A DNA stretch of 64,000 nt from the NCBI GenBank assembly GCA_020744425.1, contig JAGMUV010000014.1, positions 186,001-250,000 on the forward strand, written 5' to 3'. This DNA comes from Dactylonectria macrodidyma (lineage: Eukaryota; Ascomycota; Sordariomycetes; Hypocreales; Nectriaceae). A program made the position numbers and the translations under genes. The number at the start of each line of letters is the position of its first letter. Position 1 is the stretch's first letter. This document shows positions 53,236 through 63,351 of this stretch, piece after piece. Below the pieces are notes generated by a model, which did not search any database, was not told the origin of the DNA, and was given only the letters and a program-made list of their open reading frames with translations.

Positions 53236-55732
53236 AGTTAAAAGGGGACGAGGAGGTTGTTAAAGCATGCCCGAGGTGGAGCGGCGGGAGCTATTATGGG
53301 ATTTCGCTCGGCAATGTTTTGTTGGGGGGGGGGGAAGGTAAGGAGGCCCATCCCATGGATGGACTCGTGGAGCCAGGGTCCAGGGCCGCCCATGCCCGCC
53401 TGGAGAGAGTGGGACAGGGCGCGGCAGCGCATTTGGACAGCGGGCAGTTACAGTGGGACAGGGTACCTACAGCGGACTGCGGCCACTGCGGCCACAGCGG
53501 CGCACCCACCGGGACGACGACCGCTCTTCGCATTCAACCCGCCTAGGGAAGAAAAATCAAGGAATCAGGGATGCGAGACCGAGACATGGCGGCGGGCGAT
53601 CAACGCCAGGCGCTGCACGTTTCGAATCGGGCCAAGGAGCGACAATGCATCCTTGAGAGCATGGTAACTGGTGGTCGTTCACTGTTCTCCTTCTCCTTTT
53701 GACCCTGTCTCTTCAAGGGTGAGGGTCCCCGTCGCCACCACTAGAGGCCGCTCGAAAGGAAGACTGACATGACTTCCCTGCTACCCAAGACAAAACCTCG
53801 AATCCGACCACCACGAACCTAGCAAAAAGAAAATACAGACGAGGGAAGAAAAGTCCCGGAGCCGACGCTAGAAAACGGGTCCCCTTGTCTTTGGAAGAAA
53901 AAAAAAAGAGGGTGGCACTCTGCAAGTCTGTACACGGGTCGTACACCGGTTATGGTATCCGGCCAGCAGCAAGTGACGGCAGCCACTGAACGCGGAGCAA
54001 AGCCGGCCATGTTTCACAACGCCTCGAAGACGAGACCTGTGGAGGCGCGGAGAGGACCATACAGAAGAGGCATGTACAGTATGTCATGTCGATACATATC
54101 CATACCCTTCTCTACTCGCGTCGACTCACTCGACGGCTGAAGGCAATGGAATGACGAATCTCTGATAGGATCCCCGGGTGCTTCTACATGTACCGGTACC
54201 GTCTCATCCACCTGCAGTGCCCCCATTCCTGCTTCAGTCGTTCGTTTCTTCTCTCGATGCCGCGTCTCCAGGATCCCGAAAATGCTTGGATGTATATGCC
54301 GAGCGCGGCCATATGGCTTATACCCCTCTCCCGCCCCAGACAGCGACCCAACGAGCAGGTTGCAAGTGGCACGATGCTCCAGGACTGTTCTCGAGGAGTT
54401 CCCCGCCATGGCGCCAACACAAGGCAATGGACCAGGAAGAAGATTCAAGGACTTCGATCCTGCACGTTTTCTACACTGGCCGGCCTGGGTTCTGTAATGC
54501 AGTACTCGTGGGACCGTGGCCTATGTACCGCCCCGTAGCTCACTGTACATCAACATCCCCCCTTCACGACACACACGGCTTTTCTCATCAGCTGCATGGC
54601 GTCCGTCAGCTTTCAAGCAAGCCCGCCCCCTCTGCGGCCTCACCGCCTGCTCTATGTATTACACTTGTTCGTGTGGAGAGCTTGTGGTGCAGAAGGGACA
54701 GAGCAGTGGTCGGACGGCATGGCGGGTTGACGCACGAGATTGGCCCGGGCCCCGCAATCCCTTGCCTCCCATGGCCCATAAGACTAAGTTGCGTGCGCCC
54801 TTTTAGCAGAAAAGAGGCCAAGAGGGCGGCCGGGCTGGCTGCTGGCTACTGCGTGTCTTGGGGCGGGGACTCCAGTTGGCCGCCAAGCGGTGCCCCCGAG
54901 TCGGGCTTGCTTGCTTGGCTAGCTAGCTAGGGCTGGAGATCATCGACATGTGAATCACCTCGTTCGACAGCCACGGGGCAAATCGGAGACGGGGAGTGGG
55001 AAAGCGGGACGAGAAGGCCCAAGCCCGCTCAAGGCCCCATGCCCGAAAGCCACCTCTCCCCCCCAGGCTTTTTGCCATGATAGAGGAGACGAGATGGGGC
55101 TTGTCTCTGGTGTCCATGACTGAGGCGAATTGCACTCGAGGCCATTGGCTCTCACCGAGCCTCAGCACACGGACGAGAAGGCGGCACTGTAGAAGTGTAA
55201 GGAAGAAGCGATTTGCGTGTGGCGTGCTGTAGGTTGGAGACGATAAGGGATGGCTGATGGATAAGATTCCAGACCGGCGCAGGCTTCACAATCACATGTG
55301 GGTGGGCATTGCATTCGAATACCTACCTTCTCAAGACGAAAGGGTTGAACAATGACCGCCTCATCCCGCAATAGCCTTGCTGCACTGTGTCTTGTCGCTG
55401 CATCATTCCGTCATGTGCCTCGTGTCCATGGAGGATGAGGCAGCATCTCGATGACCACATGGCTACCTCCCATGAGTCCAGCCAGCCAGCCAGCTAGCCC
55501 GTGGTATCATGACTCTTGGATAGCACAATGGCACAAGGGAATGTGATGATGATGTGGGACAGCAGCCAAGTGCAGTCGATCAAAGAGGGGTGGGATAAGA
55601 CCACATGTCAGAGAATTAGGAAAAATGCCGAGGCGCAATTTTTGATTTTCGGTCTCTGCATCAATTGGATGGGTTGCGGTGCCTGATCTCGAGACGAGTA
55701 GTCGACACAAGCGTGAAGAATATCTCGGTACC

Positions 55733-55756
55733 AGCTTCCCAGCTTCCCAGCTTCCC
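55733..55756. repeat. Three tandem copies of an 8-bp unit
   Basis: The unit agcttccc is repeated three times without interruption. It is a simple-sequence tract, probably polymorphic, with no visible functional context. Confidence 0.8.
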
Positions 55757-55864
55757 TCCCCTTCACTGGGAAAATCCAGGTACGTACCCCTCGACAATTG
55801 TCCAGATCGGGTACGGACATGGATCCCGTCAGGGTCCAGCAAGATTCGCGCAGTTCTTCCGCCC

Positions 55865-55894
55865 GGGGGGGGACACTTTTTTTTTTTTTTTTTT
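55865..55894. repeat. G8 and T18 homopolymer tracts
   Basis: A run of eight G (55865-55872), the bases ACAC, then 18 consecutive T (55877-55894). It may be a poly(dA:dT) nucleosome-free element or a slippage-prone tract, or simply a sequencing-length uncertainty. No TPRT-type retroelement body is seen beside it. Confidence 0.7.
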
Positions 55895-57213
55895 CTGTTG
55901 GGGAAATTTTTATGTTGAGCGGGTCCTCTATTCTCTTCAGGGTTCTTGGTGGCCACGGCCCAAGGGTTCGAAAGAAGCCGGGCTAGGTGGGGGTCTATTT
56001 TTTTTCGGTTCCGACTTTTGGACCGCGCCTCTGATCTGATACAGTTGTGATGCCTGTACGCACCGTGTTACGGGATCCTCGCAGGGCTATTGTGCCACTC
56101 ACGGCTGTCAAGCGCACAGTACGCCGGTGAATGCACACTGAGAAGCAGAGTGGACACGAGTCAAATCGCCGGGCAAAGCACACCAGCAAATGACGCCGCC
56201 TCCTATCAGATGCTCCATCGCAGGCTACCAATGTTCGGGCGATGGATGGGAACAGAATTGCAACATAGGCCTAACATCCAGTGCTAAAAGGCAGCTTATT
56301 GCGGACAAGGTTCAGGCTTTGGTTCAGGCCATGGCATCCTTATCATTCAAACAACCCACCATTGATTGGTTATAGTTGACACGCAAAGGACGCCCCTCTC
56401 TTGGGTCTCTCTCTCTTTCTCCATGTCCACTTCTGTCACCTCCGTGTCCTCCCCTGGTCTGTTCTCTTGGCTGTGCAGTCTCCCCCAGACCAGGTTGTAA
56501 AGCTCCGCTTCCAGCCCCCTAACGTGGCACGGTTCCGGTTCCAGTACAACATGACAATCCCCAGCACCCTTTCTATGAAGTACGTATCATCTAATTAGCC
56601 TGCCTTCTTCCACTTCTTGATTGTTCTCCTTCTCGCCGTATTCCTGCTCCGCTGCGGAGGTCCGTGACCCACCCCGCCTTCCAGCTCCTGCCGAACCCTG
56701 GCGCTTGTCCGGCCCCTGTCTCGCAGAGCCGCTTCCGGGTCAGGTCATGGTGGTTCGAGAAACTCCCAACAACACGGACGAGATGTCATTTATCTTGAGT
56801 CTTGTACTGGTTCATTACCCTACATCTCCGATCTATCAGGTACCTATCGTTCGTGACATGCCACTTTCTTGCACTGCCGTGCTGGTTGGGCATGGATTCT
56901 TCATCAACCGCCAGGGACCAAACTTCCTTGCTCATCTCGGGACTTGTCGAGATCCTTTTGTTGGGGCAAACCAGGAAGCCGGCAATTCGTTATGAGAAAG
57001 CAACAGAACAATCAGTCCGCCGTATTCGTACCTGTCCGACACAATCCCGAGAGCAAATCGTTCCATGGAGCACTTCTGACCCTGCATCCGTCCTGTCCCA
57101 ATGAGGCTGCATGTGTTCTCGTAGCTGTAAGCAAGAACAACAATCGAATGGACAACATCTCCAGACCTTCCGCGAATAAGCCGGTCAACCGTATATGCGC
57201 CCCTGAAGGATTG

Positions 57214-60200
57214 TTACCAATGACGGCGTAGTTGGGCCTGTCGGACGTCCTTGAGTGCCTGAAACATCATAACTTCTCTTTCCGCCGGTTTCATGGCTTG
57301 AAAGTCGACAGTGCTTTCCCGAAACCTCGATGGATTGGGCGATCGCACGGGTTGCCTGTTCCAATCCTGTCGGCCCATCCTACTCTGATGGTTCTGGTGC
57401 GGTGTGCGCCAGAACGAGCCGCTGGTCGAGTTATGTGAGCCACTGGTCGAGTCGTTTCGGTGCCTAGAGTTGTTGTAGTTCTTCCAAACACGATGACCTT
57501 TTGGTGTCTCTGGCCATCTTGGAGTATGGTACTTTCGATGATGGTTAGCCGTCGGCGCACGCTGCTGAGTTGACTCGGGTCGCCTCTCTCTCGAATCTGT
57601 GTCTTCGAAATCAATCCTTGAGCCTGCCCATTGGGTTGACACCATATCTCGACGCTGTGGTTTTTCGTTTCCATAATGCGTTCCAGGCCTGCCGCTGTTG
57701 CGAGCTGGAGATTTCGGATTCGGCGTGGCCATAACGCCCCGACTCTGCGTGTTTTTGCTAGCATAGGGGGCTCTGATCTTGCCGCTGTCTGGGACTGGGA
57801 AGCTTTCGTTCGCTGTGGCTATTGAATTTTGATCCTCATTCCCATGAGGCGCTTTGGGCTTGTCCCTATTGCGGATCGGAAAGCTGAAACTAACCTTGTC
57901 CCAGCTCCGTGCCGTCTCATTCCCATGCGGTGCCTTTGAAATGCCGCTACCGCGAGCTGGGGAGTTGGCCATCGGTGTCGCCATGATAATCTGACTAGGC
58001 TTCCCGGAACCTGGACTGTCTATAGCGTCCTCATTCTGCGCGGGCTCATTCCCATGAGGCTCCTCTGATTCGTCGTGGTTGGGAGCTGGAGAACTGGCAT
58101 CTGGTGTGGCCATCACATCCAGACTAGGCTTATTGGAGCTTTTCAGCTTCTTCGACCGCCTGATGCGTTCACCCCCGCTGCGTGCTGGAGATCCGAGATT
58201 CAATGCAGCAACAGCTAGTGTCTCTGGCTGGCCATGGTGCTCAGAGTCGGGCGAGGTGAGGTCAATGGGCGGCTCAAAAGAAGCCGAGCTTGAGAAAGTG
58301 CCACCCCTCTTGCGTTTGTTGGCCTTTGGACTCGATTGTTGAGTGCTAATATCGCCTACTGCTTTCTTCTTGGGTGTTCGTTCCTTCTTCCGATTCTTGC
58401 TCGGTGTATCAATTGGTTCCCCATTGAATAGATCGTCATCAAGTAGCTGCCGCTGCTTCTCTGCCTGGTCATCCCGTAGAGCTTGCCGGTACATCTTCCC
58501 GAACTCTTCCAGTCGCTTTCGAACTTCAGGCGACACTTCTGGAGTCCGGACCTCAATAGTGGGAAAGACTGTCTCGCTCTACGATCGGCCGATTTCACTA
58601 TCAGTGTCTTGCGTGTCTCCCCTAAGCTCGAGCTCGGGTTCAGGCTCATAAATAGCTTCTCCGTTAATGTTTTTGCGGTCCATGTGCCCACGAATGATTT
58701 TCTCCAAACTAGGCCGGATTTTCACCATCAAGGACATGATGGCCTCGGACTCCCGGACCTCGAAGGCTCTGCGGCCGCCCAGCTTAATCACATCGTGCAG
58801 GTGTCCAAAGGTCTTGGTGTACTCGTTGTCGTTGTCATTTCCCTTGCGTGACCCGTCCCGGCAGCGCGTGTCGAAGGTATCTCTCCGCTTCTGTAAAGTA
58901 GCGTTGATCCAGTCGTAGAGCTCATTGTGTACATATGACAGCACCCTGGTCTCCACTGCCGTCCAGATGCTCGCCTGGAAATACCCCTTGTGGATGGTGG
59001 TGAACCGTTGAACCCAGATCTCATTCCAGCCATCAACGGCGATGTCGAAGTCTATGTGTGACTCCCGTGGCGGGGGCAACGCGCACTCCCGGAGCGCCTT
59101 TCGGCGCCCTTCGCACCAAGCGGACACAGACAACCTGAGATGCTTGTAGTCGGTGAATTTTCTCCGAACAGTTGGTTCAATTCGCTGCAGGATGGCAGCC
59201 CAAAACGTCTCTTCTGTGTGATTCGACATCTCTGGCAGACCGAAGTAATCTTTTCGGGATCCAATGCACAATTTGAGAATCACGGTCCTTTCAAAAATGG
59301 TCGGTAGGCGACTAGAAGGCGATTCAACGGTGATCGGTTGTCGCACAACCAAGGGCGGCACGTCTCCTCGTTGGGAACGATGGGGGACTTCATCCCACTA
59401 AGTGTCTAGTTAGCAAGTGAGGCTTTGGAGTTGATGAGAAGTACAAACATTTGTGATCTTCGCAAGAGGCTCTTTCTCGAGGTTCTTGGCTTCCTCGGCC
59501 ATGTTGTGGCCATCGGAGGCTGTCACCGATGCCCGTGCTGGTGACTTCGAAGCGTCTTTGTCCTTTCGCTTCGATTTCTTCCTCTCCTTTCCGGAGTTTT
59601 CTGGTTCCTCGCTGAATTCACGGCGATCCGAGGTCGACATCGATGACTTGGTTGGGGACTTTGACTTGTCCTTTCGTTTTTCTCTCTCCTTCTCCTTTTT
59701 CTTTTTCTTCGTCTCCTTCTTCTCCGGATTCATTGGTTCTTCGACTATGTCGTTGAGTCCCGAGGCTGGCAGCGAGACTTGGGTCGATGACATTAAATCA
59801 TTGTCGTCCTTCCGCCTTTTCTTTTCTCTTTCAATGGCTTTGCGAATCCCATTGGGGGTTTCGACAACCATGCCGCTGCCTCGCCGCAGCGATACCCCTC
59901 GGTAGTTGCCCTGAGAGCGCGCGAGAGAATCGTCGTGCACCCCTGTGCCTCTAATGGCAGATGAATTCGGTGGTTTGCCTTGTGTATTCTGGGCGTGGGA
60001 ATGGGAGGCAGACAAGACATCGCTGGCGCTGGTTGCGACAACAGCTGCGGGCTGGCCTTGGGAGACACGGGCTTGATCCGTCACACGCAACGGCACCAGC
60101 CTGCCCCCATTGGAAGGCAACTTTGGAGTTGGAGTGTCCGCCATTTGAGTAAGAGCATCGCCGACCCAAGAAAAGGCGGATGCTTCTCGATCGTCTGTCG

Positions 60201-60315
60201 AAGGCGCCAAGGGGGAGGAGGGAGCCTCGAAATCCGAAAAAGGACGGTGGGTGAATTCAATCGAGTCTCGCTGTTTGGAATGTTTCTTCGGTTTGGATGA
60301 TGGAGGAGTCTTCAT
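57214..60315 (-). CDS. Hypothetical Lys-rich, largely disordered, probably nuclear protein (three-exon model)
   Basis: Model: exon 1 60315-59449, intron 59398-59448, exon 2 59397-58599, possible intron 58539-58598, exon 3 58538-57214, giving 996 aa. Exon 1 codes for a disordered N-terminus with a Lys/Glu/Arg-rich stretch (about residues 165-280; runs such as KKETKKKKKEKEREKRKDK) that looks like nuclear localisation signals. Exon 2 holds the only globular-looking part (about residues 300-500, with TIFERTVILKLCIGSRKDYF and regular Trp/Leu spacing, then helix-like segments near ESEAIMSLMVKIRPSLEK). Exon 3 is disordered with degenerate ~33-aa repeats. If the second intron is not real, an in-frame TAG (58579-58581) splits it into a 561-aa protein and a downstream frame. 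I do not recognise the family; nuclear location is inference. Confidence 0.6.
57672..58116 (-). repeat. Degenerate ~33-aa repeats in the hypothetical protein
   Basis: Four to five copies of a pattern (V/I)MATPxxxSPAxxSGxxxAPHGNE can be followed, with copies starting at VMATPDASSP, IMATPMANSP, SFSFPIRNRD, ESFPVPDSGK and VMATPNPKSP. HGNE or a variant (YASK, YGNE) ends each. The block is charged and Pro/Ser-rich, likely disordered. Confidence 0.7.
58539..58598 (-). other. Possible intron 2 spanning an in-frame TAG
   Basis: 60 bp from a weak donor GTGAAA to acceptor CCAG, with a pyrimidine stretch (GTCTTTCCCACT) but no good branch site. Removing it keeps the frame and eliminates the TAG at 58579-58581. 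Because unspliced reading is also in frame on both sides of the TAG, retention would give a 561-aa truncated product. Confidence 0.4.
59398..59448 (-). other. Intron 1 of the hypothetical nuclear protein
   Basis: 51 bp, donor GTTTGT, perfect branch site TGCTAAC and acceptor CTTAG. The alternative donor GTACTT five bases downstream would create an immediate stop, so GTTTGT is preferred. The join is in phase 0 (N-WDEV). Confidence 0.85.
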
Positions 60316-61105
60316 CCTAGGTAATTCAAGCTTGGGGTGGCCAAGGCCATGTGATGAGGTTGCGTTGAAGCAAAGGTGTGTTGCGGAATGGTGAGAAGGT
60401 GAGGTTCACCTGCAGCGGAGCAACGCGCTCGTGTGAGAAAAACGCGGGTGGTCTTTTTCCCGTGCCTCAACGGCGCGTCGGGCTGCATATGGCCAGCTGC
60501 AAACCGTTATTGGCCTTTTATGAACTTATCCGAGGCCATGCTGAGAACCATGTCAAGGCTTGAGCGTTGTTGTACTCCTTGACAGATGTTGAACAATTCG
60601 GCATGGCCCCACGGCATAAGACTGCCGGGCTGTAGAAACACTCATGGTGGGAATCATGAATCCGTGAGGGGTATTTAGTTTCTTCGGGAACTCAAACAGC
60701 TAAATGGTTGCATCAATCATGTTGAGTTGATTGCATGACACAGATTGATGAAAGGGGTTGTGTTTGGCACAAGCCCACCTGCCACCCAGCGACCTAGACG
60801 TTAACAAGCAGACAACTTATCAATCACGGCACCCATGGACAACGAGAATAGAAATTTGATAAGGCGAGGACTGATCGAGTGTTGTGGCCAGTCCAAAAGA
60901 GTGAAGAAGACGGTATGTGCTGGGACGGATATATGTCGAAATTTGCTGTGATTGCCCCTTTCGAGACGAGAGACCAACGGAAAGACAAGAAGGTCAAGAA
61001 TAAACACATAGAACTAGCCTAAACGCCAAAAGCTGCTCGATTCACAACTCCCAAAATCATCAATTGCTCCGAGCCTTCATACCATTGTAGAAATTTCCTT
61101 CACTC
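60316..61105. other. Intergenic region between the hypothetical gene and the transposase
   Basis: Nothing supportable was seen. The first ~200 bp (60.3-60.5 kb) would contain the promoter of the minus-strand gene ending at 57214. Short frames of 60-70 codons overlap on both strands at 60.8-61.0 kb with no features. No terminal inverted repeat matching the far side of the transposase gene was found here. Confidence 0.5.
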
Positions 61106-61110
61106 GCAGC

Positions 61111-62220
61111 TCACCACGACACCAGCTTACCCTCGGTGTCGACAACCTGCCGTAGACGCTGCGGCATAAAATCAACCCAGACGTTGATACGTTCCTGGTC
61201 GAGGCCGGCCCAAGCGTCGCGCACCATCTGGCGGAGCGTCTCATCGTCCCAGTCCTTGGGCACGTCGACGGTCCACTGCTTCCGGACCGGCCAGAGCGAG
61301 TCGAGCGGGCTCAGGTCCGGGCTCTCGCCGCAGTTGAAGTGGCAGCGCAGCCCGTTGTCCTCCTTCCACTGCTGCACCATGTTTATCTTGCTGGCGCTGC
61401 CGTGCGCGAACGAGTCGGCATCCTCTTCCAGGATAAAGGCCTGAGCGCCGAGGTCGGCGACCCACGGCTTGACCACCTTGTTGAGGATCTTGTCGCGATA
61501 CTCGGGCATGGTCATGACACCCATGCAGTTGGGATTCGTCGTCTCCTCGTAAAAGACGAGCTCGCTCTTGAAGCCGTACCCCACGGCAGCCCAGGCGTGA
61601 GTCTTCTTGACGTCGCGCGGCCAGTTTGCGTCGGGCTGAGGCGCACACGTCGAGCAAAACTTCTCGCCGGCCCTAGGCATCAGGCGCATCTTGCCATCTA
61701 GGCCGAAGCCAAAGTGTAGCTCACCGCTAAAGCGCACATGGCGCCAGTCATGCGGCTGGGGATGAGCCTCAAGCATGCGGCGGGCGTACTCGGTGCGCTT
61801 CTCCCTAGCCTTCTTGTGCACCCAGCAGCGCGAGCACCCCAGGCAGCGGCGGTAGCCGAGGGTGCCCATGGTGCGGTGCAATGTACGTGGGTTGCATTCC
61901 ATCTCAACGCCGGCCTCCTTGGCGAGCCCACTCCAGTTGAGGTTGACGGCCTCGTACCGCTCATCCCATAGGATGCTCTCCATCTTCTGCTGGTCGTCTT
62001 CGGAGATCTTGCTGGGCCTACCGCGCGTCTCTTCCCACTCGGGATCGTTGCGTTTCGAGGCAGGAATGTTTAAGGCCGCGTAGCCCTGGGACCGAGACAG
62101 GTCAAAGTGCCGAAAGATAGCCGACTTGTTGACCGGTAGACCCTGGGACTCGAGGTAGGAAATGGTGCCCCGGACCATGGCCTTCTTGGGGGTGTCGCCA
62201 TGCTTGTACCCGGAAGGCAT
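61111..62220 (-). CDS. Tc1/mariner-type DDE transposase, fungal DDE_3-like family, probably catalytically defective
   Basis: An ATG at 62220 gives 369 aa beginning MPSGYKHGDTPKKAM, which fits the usual N-terminus of this fungal transposase family. The frame is open upstream to an ATG at 62463 (450 aa), but those 81 residues are low-complexity and atypical. A helix-turn-helix region (residues about 15-120, with SQGYAALN and RTLHRTMGTLGY) precedes the DDE core: FSGELHFGFG (165-173), EEDADSFAHG (265-274) and SPDLSPLDSLW (300-310). CxxCxxC (127-133) and CxxC (189-192) could bind metal. Family members normally have Asp in the first motif (SDE) and Glu in the third (SPIE); here they are Gly166 and Asp307. 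The frame has no stops, so it is either recently disabled or retained for another role. No TIRs found. Confidence 0.85.
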   Translation of the reverse strand: MPSGYKHGDTPKKAMVRGTISYLESQGLPVNKSAIFRHFDLSRSQGYAALNIPASKRNDPEWEETRGRPSKISEDDQQKMESILWDERYEAVNLNWSGLAKEAGVEMECNPRTLHRTMGTLGYRRCLGCSRCWVHKKAREKRTEYARRMLEAHPQPHDWRHVRFSGELHFGFGLDGKMRLMPRAGEKFCSTCAPQPDANWPRDVKKTHAWAAVGYGFKSELVFYEETTNPNCMGVMTMPEYRDKILNKVVKPWVADLGAQAFILEEDADSFAHGSASKINMVQQWKEDNGLRCHFNCGESPDLSPLDSLWPVRKQWTVDVPKDWDDETLRQMVRDAWAGLDQERINVWVDFMPQRLRQVVDTEGKLVSW

Positions 62221-62519
62221 CTTGACAGTAAGACTAACTGGGCAGTCCGTTTCCGATGGCCGGCTCCGGGTTTCGGTCTCCCGTATCCCGCGTCCCGTGT
62301 GCCGTCTCGGCAAGTTTCCACCGGTCGGTGGAGAGGATCGTATAAGACGGCCGTGGTGGGTGGTTGGTTCTTTTTGTCTGCTTGCTGGGCCTGCTGACCT
62401 AGAGCAACACGAAGGGTGGGCGGGGGTGCCGACTGACTCGGACTCACGTGACTGGATCGGCACCTTTCAACCCACCATCCAAGGGGTGGCAGAAAAACAC
62501 CACACACGAGAGAGAATCA

Positions 62520-62665
62520 CCATACTCTGCACCCTTAGTATTAGTTTAGTAAATCTAATGTAGAATGATAATTAAAGCTATATACAGTTTGCTTATGATG
62601 TTTTTTATTTATACTTTACATTCTACTTTATTAATAATTTAGCTATTATAATTTACTTCTTCTTT
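62520..62665. other. AT-rich island with an inverted repeat
   Basis: About 145 bp of strongly AT-rich sequence contrasts sharply with the GC-rich transposase gene beside it. It contains gtagaatg (62560-62567) and its inverse complement cattctac (62619-62626), and similar AGCTAT-containing AT stretches on both sides. It could be the decayed end of the transposable element or a small insertion; no target-site duplication could be fixed. Confidence 0.5.
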
Positions 62666-63350
62666 GATAGCTGTCGTTGATGTGTGCAGTACTTTCCATG
62701 TCCCGGAAGCCAACTTCAGTGCCCCAATTGGCAGGCAAGTCGACAACAACAACCAAAGCCACACAAACTGGAATGATCCATTGCCAGGGCATCCGTTCCA
62801 AGTACCTGTACCCCTTGCATACGTCGGCACCAAGCTATGACGAGGCGTTTCAGATTCATCACGTCACAAGGCTGAGACATTCTCATCCCAGGTTTCACTT
62901 TGTCTCTATATATCTTGCATGAAAGGCACTCCTGATACGTGCGAGAACTGGACCCTTTTGTTCTAGAAGTCTACTAGTTGTTGGGATAATTCAGTCACTA
63001 AAGAGCTCGCGCTTGGGTGTGTAGAATGAATCTAGATTTCTGATTCAAGCGGTTGTCCATCCATATTTTTGGATGATAATACAATTACGAAGTTAAAATA
63101 ACCCACTCCCATCTCCTCCCTTTCCGTCCATCAAACACCTCTATACAAGAGAGCCGCTCCTCTGCTCGAGTTTCCCAAGATGTCGCCCCAGCATCAAACG
63201 CCGAGAAATGGAGCCGCGTATGTCCTCGTCTATACCAAATATACATGTCTGCCCCAAAGGGACGTAAATACCACCCACCTATGTAATCGCCATCGAAAAT
63301 GTGCCTTCAACATTATAAATCGGCTGCCGTTGTCTGCTCTAGACAGGCTG
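62666..63350. other. Intergenic region before the TBC gene end
   Basis: No gene is supported. Small overlapping frames (60-81 codons) on both strands at 62.64-62.92 kb have no recognisable features. The right part, 63.1-63.35 kb, would hold the 3' untranslated region of the TBC-domain gene. Confidence 0.5.
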
Positions 63351-63351
63351 C

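Larger units (their letters stand above)
53240..57200. other. Intergenic region with homopolymer and simple-repeat tracts
   Basis: No gene can be supported. The largest open frame (54178-54930, plus, 250 codons) starts with GTG, has no recognisable domain and is interlaced with equal-sized frames on both strands. Notable tracts are an 11-G run at 53324-53334, an 8-bp tandem (agcttccc, three copies) at 55733-55756, and G8 then T18 at 55865-55894. GC content is higher than at 44-51 kb. Distal regulatory DNA of the desaturase may lie in the first kilobase. Confidence 0.6.

Noticed and set aside
54178..54930. 250-codon plus-strand open frame
   Set aside because: Starts with GTG, shows no domain or coding-like composition, and is interlaced with similar frames on both strands in GC-rich intergenic DNA.
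55865..55894. Poly-T tract as the tail of a LINE or processed pseudogene
   Set aside because: No retroelement coding remnant or target-site duplication is visible next to it.
62221..62463. Upstream ATG adding 81 residues to the transposase
   Set aside because: The extension is Ser/Pro/Arg-rich and unlike family N-termini, whereas the ATG at 62220 begins the expected MP..YKHG..TPKKAM sequence.
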